Of a stretch of DNA of 64,000 nucleotides, positions 55,543 through 64,000 are shown one piece after another. The stretch's first letter is position 1, and the number at the start of each line of letters is the position of its first letter. Made by a program: the position numbers and the translations under genes. The stretch lies in assembly GCA_023014335.1 (NCBI GenBank), contig JAECYW010000018.1:124001-188000 (forward strand), in the 5' to 3' direction. Source of the stretch: Galerina marginata. Its lineage: Eukaryota > Basidiomycota > Agaricomycetes > Agaricales > Galerinaceae. The notes beneath the pieces were generated by a model. The model did not search any database. It had not been told where the DNA came from and saw nothing but the letters and a program-made list of their open reading frames with translations.

Positions 55543-56310
55543 GTGATGCCTCATCCCAGTCTGACTGTGATGATAACTGGCGACACCCAGACCTAGATCA
55601 TGACAGATATATATAGGATGTAATGAATGCATTACATTATTGGCCAAGTCACCGCAAGCCTTCTGTAAGTCATTCAACGCCTACAATGAATTTACTACAA
55701 CCTAGCGAAATCACTGCAAGTCTTTCACAAATAATGTTAACACTTCAATTGACTCATCATGTCATCATCCGCATCACTGCAACTTCACCGCAAGCCACAT
55801 TTGGGCTACAACGAATGTGATGCCTCATCCCAGTCTGACTGCGATAATAACTGGCGACACCCAGACCTAGATCATGACAGATATATATAGGATGTAATGA
55901 ATGCATTACATTATTGGCCAAGTCACCGCAAGCCTTCTGTAAGTCATTCAACGCCTACAATGAATTTACTACAACCTAGCGAAATCACTGCAAGTCTTTC
56001 ACAAATAATGTTAACACTTCAATTGACTCATCATGTCATCATCCGCATCACTGCAACTTCACCGCAAGCCACATTTGGGCTACAACGAATGTGATGCCTC
56101 ATCCCAGTCTGACTGCGATAATAACTGGCGACACCCAGACCTAGATCATGACAGATATATATAGGATGTAATGAATGCATTACATTATTGGCCAAGTCAC
56201 CGCAAGCCTTCTGTAAGTCATTCAACGCCTACAATGAATTTACTACAACCTAGCGAAATCACCGCAAGTCTTTCACAAATAATGTTAACACTGCAACTTC
56301 ACCGTAAGCC
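55543..56310 (+). repeat. 274-bp tandem repeat, about 2.8 copies
   Basis: Units start at GATGCCTCATCCCAGTCTGA at 55543, 55817 and 56091. The first two are almost identical and the third is complete to about 56300, then continues as a diverged unit (to 56400). Each contains a palindromic GAATGCATTACATTA stretch. Small frames at 55623 and 55897 are the same sequence in two units and not genes. Confidence 0.9.
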
Positions 56311-56515
56311 ACATTGAAGACACAATGAATTCGCTACAGCATCACCCAAGTCACTGCAAGTCTTCTGCAAATAAAGTTAAACCTTCAATCAAGTCATATA
56401 ATTCTCACCTCATCCAAGTCAAAATATTCACAATTGAATATAGCACATCCAATTACAAAAACAAAACAAAAATAAATAAATAACAAAAAGAACAATAACA
56501 AAAAGTTTTTTTTTA

Positions 56516-57657
56516 TTATAATAACAAAACCAGCCAAAACTCCAATTGCTTTGTGAGAATTTTCAAGCCAAGATCCGAGATGCAGGAAATGTTCTGCAAG
56601 AGCATAATAAGTAGCACTTCTTCCTGAAAGAACTTTGAGGCTAAAATCAGAGATGCAAGGAATGCTCTACGAGAGTACTTGTCCTGGAAGAACTTTGAGT
56701 CTAAAATCAGAGATGCAAGGAATGCTCCGCAAGAGCACTTGTCCTGGAAGAACTTTGAGGCTAAAATCAGAGATGCAAGGAATGCTCTACGAGAGCACTT
56801 GTCCTGGAAGAACTTTGAGGCTAAAATCAGAGATGCAAGGAATGCTCCGCAAGAGCACTTGTCCTGGAAGAACTTTGAGGCTAAAATCAGAGATGCAAGG
56901 AATGCTCCGCAAGAGCACTTGTCCTGGAAGAACTTTGAGGCTAAAATCAGAGATGCAAGGAATGCTCTACGAGAACACTTGTCCTGGAAGAACTTTGAGG
57001 CTAAAATCAGAGATGCAAGGAATGCTCTACGAGAGCATACAAGAAGCAATGGGAGAGACAGTGTTGATGAGGGCTTAGATGTTATGGATTGCTTGGCAAT
57101 GAGACTCGAAATTGAGGCCCAATCACTTTCAGCAGACATTTCAAGTTCCTCCAGGCCACAGTTGGTGACATGCAAATAGTTTTCATTGAGTTGTTGAACA
57201 TTTGAGATGATTCCTCTATTGTGCAAAGTTCAGCTTCTCGTTTGAGTTCCTCTAGAGTGGCAGGCTGGATTCTGGAATCAGGCTGCTAGTGGGCCATGAT
57301 GCCCATATTCTCTTGACGCAAAAGTTCAGAGACATTTGTGTGTATTGCTTTGAGGTAGCAAAGTGCAGCTTGTAGAATGCTGCCTGATGTACATAAGCAA
57401 TATAAAACCTCATGTACAAATGACTTAATGAGGAGCAAGTTCTGATCTACATCAGTTTCTGCTGTGAGTATTGCTTGGAGGGTAACTAATATATTTTCCA
57501 TTATCTGAACAGAAATGGGTGTAGGTGGCCGTGTTGATAGAGATAGTGATTGAAAGTTCAATCCAGTTTGGTCTTTGACTTTTCTGGGACCAGGACTGAG
57601 ACTGACACCAAATATTTTAAAATTCTGAATCGGTAAACTTATTAACATACACTTCAA
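56516..57657 (-). pseudogene. Pho85-type cyclin pseudogene with amplified cyclin-box exon
   Basis: On the minus strand, NLLLIKSFVHEVLYCLCTSG and LQAALCYLKAIHTNVSELLR (57440-57310) match the start of fungal PCL-type cyclins. QPDSRIQPATLEELKREAEL continues in frame after a TAG at about 57286. The next cyclin motif, RRAFLASLILASKFFQDKC, then appears seven times in a row instead of once, as 60-bp repeats (57035-56636), with a frame-broken eighth. The expected following motif (cyclin-box end with AWAKISGL-type sequence) is absent. In-frame stop, repeat expansion and missing C-terminus make it a pseudogene. Normal PCL cyclins bind a Pho85-like kinase. Confidence 0.75.
56636..57035. repeat. 60-bp tandem repeat inside cyclin pseudogene, seven units
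   Basis: The unit is exactly 60 bp (20 codons), so several frames on both strands stay open. Units differ mainly at one spot, CTACGAGAG versus CCGCAAGAG, and these two versions are intermingled, as expected from unequal exchange or gene conversion. Confidence 0.95.
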
Positions 57658-58470
57658 TTTTTAAACAACCCTAAGAACTTTAATTTACATTGAGAATTGA
57701 TGTACTTACAAAAATATTCTGGTACATCTACACTTTTTTCAAAATATTTTATAGTTGCTGGTATTTTGCCAAATTTGTACCAATAAATATGTCCCAAAAT
57801 TGAAAGCATGGACTGCACAGTTCAGTCTTTTTCAGTCCTGACCTGGTCTTGATTCACTCTATTTAATAATTTTTTTTACTCAATAAAGCATAAGATATCA
57901 TCAAACCTCACAGCTAATATTTTCAATCCCAAGTTCAATCTTTTATTCAAAGATATACCAACTAAGATTGAAAGCACTATTCAAAATGTCAACTAGATAA
58001 TGAATGTAATGTTCAAAGGATAGGTGCAGTAAGTGATGATGAAAGAATGCGAGAAAACTGCAGATGTTGCAACGTAAGAGATGGCCAACCCAATCCTGAC
58101 CGCCAATGTCCAAGCTAAATGAATGACTGACAAAAGAATGACTAGCTACCCAAAAAAAACAAGACAAGCAATCCAAAATATCTAACTTGCAAAAGATCTA
58201 CTGAATTAAAAATGTCCAATAACAAAGGGTAAAATACCAAAAACAAATCCGAACAAATTAAAAGAAAAAATCCCAAAAGAAAGTTTGATTAAAAATGATC
58301 ATAACCAAAGTGTAAAATAAATAAAAAACATGAAACAAAAAAAAATCAAATGAATGTGATAAATCACTACATATGTAGCAAGAAATAAAGGGTATAATGT
58401 CCAAGTCAGACATATAAGAAAATCAGTCAAAATGCATGCCAGAAAACATCATAATAGCAAGATCAAGAAG
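57658..58470. other. AT-rich intergenic region
   Basis: No gene or repeat is recognised. It separates the cyclin pseudogene from the 3' end of the next minus-strand gene. Confidence 0.5.
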
Positions 58471-61400
58471 TTAGGACCGGAAAGTCTCACGACTGGGACC
58501 AGGCTTTCCAGAAACCTCCTGATACTCACGTTCACCGTTGTATGGATCATAATGCAGCTGAGGTTGTTCTACCTCCGAGTCATCCTCCATGTGATCGTTG
58601 TAAGCTGTTGTATTTCCCCAACTGACATGACGAGAGGATGAAGATGGAGGGGCAGATTTCGCAGAATGTTTGGATGGATCACTGGTGCCTATAAAAACAC
58701 GCTTTGATGGATGATTGGAAGGTATAGCTGAGTGAAGAGATCGAGTCGAAGGAGCACCTTTTCCCAGCTTCAAAATTGTAGAGGGCGAAATCTTCTTGGG
58801 AGCACTATTATAAGGCATCGTCTTGTGAATGGCATTCCGACCAATCTCCCCACGATAAGGAAAGACTCCAGACTTTGAAGAGGGGACTGAAGTTGAAAGA
58901 TCAAGACGAATCTCAGGAGTAGTAAAGCTATGAAGTTCAGCTGTACCCTGAGAATCGACAGTCCGATAACCTTTAAATGTTTCCGATTGCTGCTGCTTCT
59001 TCTTTGTTTGCTGTTTGTTGAACTGGGCATTGAACTTGGCAAGTGCACGCTGATATTGTTCATCCGCCTCCTGAGGGCCCAAAGAAGGTCGAGATTGGCA
59101 GTTGGGATCAAGAACATAAGACGATGTTGTGGTTTTTGTGGTCTTGATATGAACCGGCGAGCCAAGAGATTGTCGTGACAAAGGCAGGTGATCTCCAGGA
59201 GACATATGATAGTGTTCATGAGGTGAAGAAGGATGAGGAAGGGAAGACATATGAGCAGGTGAAACAGGAGGAGGAGCCGAAACAGCAGTGCGATGATGAA
59301 CTGATGACAAACGCCTTGGTTTCTTGTTGACAGTAATCACAGTGGGTTCTACATCCTTGATTCTGACCAGTGGAGTGTCATCAGTGTTGGTAATCAAGGG
59401 AATATTCTGATATTCAGTCGAATCCAGTGGTATCGCCAGAATTGCTAGCCAAAAAATAAATAAATCAGAAATAGAAGAAACAGGAATGAAAATCAAACTG
59501 ACGATCGGACCAAGATTCAATCGTAAGGGCCTCATTACGGATAGAATTAACCAAACATCTCCAAACTGCAGTGGGCTGAGTGCTCGAAAACATTCCTTGG
59601 TGAGGAAGTGATGCAACAACTGCTGAAGGCCAACCCGCAATCGTGAACTGGTGGTCTCGGGCAATAGCAGCAAGCTTGGACCATTTTACATTATTGCCAA
59701 CTTCACCTGGGGCCAAAGTCGCTACAACAAAAACCAACAATCAATCAGATAGTTTGAAAACAAAACAAAAATGTAACTCACCCAATCGACGTTTGAAAAA
59801 AGTAGTCACTTCGCTTCGAAGCTCATTGGCATTAGCTTTTGCAATAGAAACAACCTCCTCTGGAGCCTGATCTGCTGATATAGGCTGTGCTTCAGACTCT
59901 GTGTTGGAAGACTTTGTGTTGGATGCCTTCTTCTTCTTTACACCTTCAGCCATAAAGGAAGTAAACTTCATATCTGTTTCTGTCGATCTAACCCCAAAGA
60001 ATTAGACTTAAAAACAACAAAGATAAACAGAAAACTCAGATACCTGAACTTGTCTCTAATCCCATCCAAAATTGTTCCAACAGGTACTGGATTGGATTTT
60101 AAAATCGTTTCACCCAGGACTGAGGAAGTAATGACACCACAATCCTGACGAGCAGCAGGATCAGTCCCAGTATAAACCTCAGCCACAAGATAGTGGATGT
60201 CTGGGTTCCATCGACTAACTAATTCAATCTTTGAAAAAAAATCAATATACAATAAACAACTAAAGAAAAAATTGATTCACCGATTTTTTGATGCCCTCTC
60301 TTGCACCAGTCAGACGACGAATTGCACTTTTCAATTTGGAAGGATCACGACTGAGGCCTAGAAGTGTCTCTTTGATTTTCTCCATTTTCCTGTCCTGTTG
60401 TTCTTGAGGAAGGGCCCGGAATTCCTTCCATGCAGCGCTGGCGAGTTCTAGAAATTCTTTCCCTAAAATAGTTACTTGAATAAAAGCATAGTGAAACAAA
60501 CAAACAAAAAACGTACTACCACCAGTATTAGGATTCTTGAAGGCAAAATATTGTTGGAATAAATTCCATGGGTGTTCAACATGGCGGCTGAGGGAGAAAT
60601 CCTCAGTTGCCGACTCCCAAATTGTGTCCTCCGTGATCTTGTGGTCAGCCGACATCTCCGTTACCCTATTTCGCACATAAAGCACCAGCTCCTTAATTTC
60701 ATTTTTGCAGGCCTGGGATGGGCGGCCACCTTTGTTTACAACCTCTTGAGAATGATCCTCATCCCCGGGTTCTTCTTCATCAACCCCCTCCACCTGCATT
60801 CGAGCCTTGCTTTGCTGCCTCCTGGGCATGGCATGATGGACAGAGCGATCACCTGAAGGTATGAAGTCACCATCAGGGTTTTCATCATCAAACAATCGTT
60901 CAGCATCTCGTTGTCGCAGAGTGGGAGCTGAGATGGGGCTGGATGTAACCACATCACCAGCCAGGGCAGCATCGTCTTCGTCCTCGGTCTCCGAATGCTT
61001 AGGATCACGTCGCGAAAATGCACGTCGGGTTTTCGCAAGACGACGTGTCTCACTGAAGTCGCTCCCGCTCGTGCCACTCTCGATCGGAGACTCTTCTCTG
61101 TCAACCTTTTTGATAAGCTTGACATTGAATGAGTTGAGGGCAGTCTTCGTAACGAAGGGGTCATCTGCGGGGGATGCATCAGACCGACGATAGAGACGAC
61201 GTGGCTGAGTAGGAGTGGGCTCGTCCTCGTCACTGCCCACCGCCGGATCGTCGACTTCCATCTCGTCATCGTGGTCGGAGTGGCGTTGTTCATCGCGCGA
61301 GCCCGTGTAATGTTCGCTGTCCCCTCTGCCCATGTCGTGGCTGTTGTCGTTGCTCCACTCCATGACATCGTCGTGGGCTGAACCTCCAGCGGTGCCTTCG

Positions 61401-62779
61401 TCATCCTCCTCCCTATCATCCCTCTTCCTACCCTTCCCCTTATCGATTTTCGGAGCTGCCTCCTCCGCCTCCTCATCTTCCTCCTCTCGCTCCTCCCCCG
61501 CCGTGTCTTCATCGTCGTCAACCTGCATACCCGGCGAGGATCGACGCCTTGTGATGACAACGCCCGCGAAGACTTCACGGGCGCCTGTCCTCTCGCCCGC
61601 CTTCCTAGGAGTCCACGCGATCTCTCGGTCGATCTCGTCGTAGTCCACCACGGCATCATCGTCATCGAGGTCGGAAAGGGCTGCTTTGGCATGATTCATG
61701 CCTGCCCGGAATTGGGCGTTCTTGATTGCATGAGCGGCGCGCCTGGCAGCCCCTTCGATTCGAATTGCCTTGACACGTTGAAGGGCTTTTGCTTGGGCTT
61801 CCTTCTTTTCGGCTTCGGCAGCGAGTCTGATAGCAGCCTCCGCATCGGCCTCTGCAGCTTCAGCAGCTAGTGCTGGCAGTTCCGCGCATACCTCCTTCAT
61901 GACGCCGCGAATATATTTCGATATCGGAGGATCAGAGACTCTCTGCGCCTGGGGTCTAATTGCAGAGTAGTTAATAGCTATCATAAAAAAGACGAAGAAA
62001 TGGATAACTTACTCCTCAGGGTGTGCCGGTGCTGCAGTGCTGCTAGTGGCCGGCCTACAGAGATTTTTAAATCAATGTATAGTGAATAAATATTGAAATA
62101 AACTCACCCATCCGTAGATAGACCGGCACCCTCGTTGGTAGACCTGTAAAAAAGAAACATCAGGAGTTAAATCACGGCCTGCGTGGCGTGAATAATATAC
62201 TCACTCGTTCGCGGAGTGGCCACCCCCTCTGTTTGTAGACCTGTAAGAAAAGATATCAGTCATTGAATCACGGCCTACGTGGCATGGGACACAAAGGACA
62301 AAGGCGGCAGCAACGACGCGAATGCGTGCATGCACGAACAACGCGACAAAGTCGTCATTGCTCAACGAGACTGCAACAAAGTCACCAGTGCTCAAAGTGG
62401 GCGACAAAGTCAATCCCGTATACAGAGAGATGCCACGCCGTGTGAGGAAGGGGTGGTGGTAAGGAGTGGTGACCTACGTGGCAGAGTGGGGGATGGCGTC
62501 GGGGACAGGGACAGGGTTTGCGAGGCGAAGGGAGCGACGAGGACGAGGCTGTAAACTGGAGAGTTAGCACAGATGACTGAACAAAACACCCAAACTTTTA
62601 CCTTCGCCGCTTGCTGTCGAGGGCGTACAGTGCGAGGAGAGGAGCTGCGGGTCTCCTGTGCAGAGATAAGTTGTTGAAGAGAACGGAGGATGGAGGGAAG
62701 AAAAGCTCACCTTGGGTCTCTTGGGTCCCTTTCCGGAGTCTGCAACCTCGACGGCGTCTCGCTTGCGCTTGGGGGGCAT
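58471..62779 (-). CDS. Large acidic multi-exon protein, unknown function
   Basis: Probable start ATG 62779 with MPPKRKRDAVEV, a nuclear-signal-like basic run. Several tiny exons follow, among them STNRGGGHSANE (about 62240-62204) and STNEGAGLSTDG (about 62144-62108), which look like a duplicated exon, and PATSSTAAPAHPEE (about 62054). The main exon (61957-60516) starts PQAQRVSDPPISKYIRG, has an Ala/Glu coiled-coil-like stretch (EAAIRLAAEAEKKEAQAK), a long Asp/Glu-rich region and the conserved-looking end RNRVTEMSADHKITEDTIWE. Further exons hold WKEFRALPQEQQDRKMEK, ARQDCGVITSSVLGETIL, APEEVVSIAKANANELRSE and WPSAVVASLPHQG. The last exon (59440-58471) is Ser/Pro-rich. It belongs to a group of large mushroom genes I cannot name; the plan is similar to the gene at 32724-36059. 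The exact exon set is uncertain. Confidence 0.6.
62341..62424 (+). repeat. Weak copies of the GACAAAGTCA hairpin family
   Basis: GCGACAAAGTC at 62343, GCAACAAAGTCA at 62373 and GCGACAAAGTCA at 62401 share the core of the hairpins at 63350 onward, but their arms pair poorly. They lie in an intron of the 58471-62779 gene. Confidence 0.6.
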
Positions 62780-62789
62780 GGTTTAGATG

Positions 62790-63349
62790 ATGGAGGAAGG
62801 AAGAAAGAGAGGGATTGACGTGTCGTATTCGAGTACTGTGAACCGCGCTGAGACTGAAAATTCGGAAGCTCGCCGCAAAATCGGGACGAGGTGTGAAAAA
62901 CGAGATGTCCAATCGGGCAAAACTACTGCAGAAAGGGGATGCTGGACATCGGCTAACAGACCCTGGACGGATCAGCTCTTCGAGCCCCAATAAGAATAGA
63001 TAGGAGACTTACCTCGAAACAATCCAAGTGTTCCAACGCAACCCGAGTTCCAGCAGAGCCGCCGATTTCGCCATCGAGACCTCATACAACGATACGAGCT
63101 TCAGGGAAGTAATTGAGTCAAGTAACACAATAAATATAGCGTGTACTTACTCGTAAAGATAAATTTATCGCGTTCGTCCCGTGGTTTCAGAGCGTGGATG
63201 TGATGTTACCCGACGAGTTCTCCGAAATTGCGAGGGACCGGAGGGGACAGAGGTAGACAGATGCGAAAAGAAAGGGGACCGGAGGGACAGAGGTCGACGT
63301 GACAAAGGGAAGCGGCAGGGAAATACGACGGGACAGCGGGGAAGGTCGA
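62790..63349. other. Upstream region of the 58471-62779 gene
   Basis: No gene is supported here. It probably contains the promoter of the minus-strand gene starting at 62779. Confidence 0.4.
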
Positions 63350-63605
63350 ACTTGGGCGACAAAGTCAGCCAAAGAGGAATAGAACTCCAGTGACAAAGTC
63401 AACTGGAGTTTAACGAGATACGAGCGACAAAGTCAGCTCAAGTCTTCGGCGACGGAGGGCCTGCGTGAAGACGCAGGACGCGGTACGGGATCTTCTGCAT
63501 CGAAAGGCGCACTTGGCGACAAAGTCAGCCAAGGGAAGGAGGGCTCCAGCGACAAAGTCAGCTGGAGTTCAACGAAACCCACGAGCGACCAAGTCAGCTC
63601 GTGGC
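63350..63605 (+). repeat. Six hairpins with constant core GACAAAGTCA
   Basis: Six copies of GC/GT-GACAAAGTC-A-GC/AC occur, each with arms that pair with each other but differ between copies: TTGG..CCAA (63351), AACTCCAG..CTGGAGTT (63383), CGAGC..GCTC (63421), CTTGGC..GCCAAG (63512), CTCCAGC..GCTGGAG (63544), CCACGAGC..GCTCGTGG (63580; core GACCAAGTCA). The core itself is GAC-AAA-GTC, so each site can form one long stem with an AAA (or CAA) loop and a single bulged A. Confidence 0.85.
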
Positions 63606-63873
63606 TTCGGATGACGGAGACGGAGGCGCTGTGGAGGAATGGAGGCGGGGTGGAGGAGCGAAGGCGGGGTGGAGGAGCGAAGGCGCGTTGGACGCGACGG
63701 GAGCTCAAGGTAAACAAACCCGATGCTCCTGCCAAACAAAGCCGAGTGGGCCGAAATTCCGTCCAACCGAATTTGTCCCAAGTCCAAATTCCCACACTTC
63801 GGTAAGCGATCAATCATTGTTATCTCTCGCTCTCACCTCCTCCTCCTCTCTTCCTCTCTCCCTCTCCCGCGTC

Positions 63874-63960
63874 AAGGCTGACTTCGTCGCCTTGCGGCTC
63901 ATGAGCTGACTTCGTCGCTCATGGCACTTCGTCATCGAGGAGCTGACTTTGTCGCTCCTC
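63874..63960 (-). repeat. Three reverse-oriented hairpins of the same family
   Basis: CAAGGC-TGACTTCGTC-GCCTTG (63874-63895), CATGAGC-TGACTTCGTC-GCTCATG (63900-63923) and GAGGAGC-TGACTTTGTC-GCTCCTC (63937-63960), plus a partial copy at 63926. The core is the complement of GACAAAGTCA (or GACGAAGTCA), and the arms again differ between copies yet pair perfectly within each. Confidence 0.85.
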
Positions 63961-64000
63961 CACCCGTCGACCTACGTGCTGCGCTTCACTTCAACCCGAC

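Noticed and set aside
56635..57179. Plus-strand frames of 147 and 166 aa over the 60-bp repeats
   Set aside because: The period is a multiple of three so all frames stay open; the minus strand carries the recognisable cyclin sequence.

Overview
The window reads as a transposon-dense accessory region of a mushroom-forming basidiomycete (Agaricomycetes). The evidence is short GT-AG introns of about 45-65 nt, KDZ transposases with a CxC2-type cysteine cluster, a fungal TET/JBP-like dioxygenase, an Agaricomycete-type JmjC protein and a Pho85-type cyclin fragment. No bacterial or organellar features, rRNA genes, convincing tRNA genes or CRISPR arrays are present.

Layout. 1-2732: a LINE remnant split by a non-autonomous rolling-circle element. 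2895-6938: an inactivated KDZ transposase gene (minus strand), split by another rolling-circle element with two 5' ends. 6939-10327: unassigned sequence plus two rolling-circle remnants. 10328-30209: a Ty3/gypsy retrotransposon on the minus strand. It has a 3' LTR (10328-12073, itself holding a poly(A) retroposon), four small intron-containing genes in antisense (12166-15043), then integrase, RNase H, RT, protease and a gag remnant. A 10,029-bp Helitron (16323-26351) sits inside the integrase codons. Removing it restores the integrase frame exactly. The Helitron encodes one large Rep-helicase protein that ends in a USP-like cysteine-protease domain.

30210-51350: a candidate giant (about 21 kb) KDZ-class element. 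Its two ends are inverted copies of a roughly 60-bp terminus, and each is followed inward by an array of palindromes (GGTCAATTGACC on the left, TTGACCTATAGGTCAA on the right). Between the ends lie an expanded-family gene (32724-36059), a long-TIR MITE (36440-37230), a gene with two viroplasmin/RNase H1-N-like modules (37505-38651), a small basic-protein gene (38959-39497), an apparently intact TET/JBP-like 2-oxoglutarate dioxygenase (41159-42952, 514 aa when spliced), an intact nine-exon KDZ transposase (44110-48309, 1,151 aa) and two nested hAT elements with 8-bp target duplications (48565-49895 and 48774-49427).

51345-64000: a JmjC-domain gene whose stop codon comes from the KDZ terminus, a 274-bp tandem repeat, a Pho85-cyclin pseudogene whose cyclin-box exon is amplified as 60-bp repeats, a large acidic multi-exon gene (58471-62779), and a set of small hairpins with a constant core (GACAAAGTCA) and changing but self-complementary arms.

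The strongest candidates for something new are the TET/JBP-carrying KDZ element with palindromic ends, the antisense four-gene module inside the gypsy element, and the two palindrome families with co-varying arms. Exon coordinates were derived by reading splice signals and checking frame. Homology assignments are from memory of the families and were not searched.
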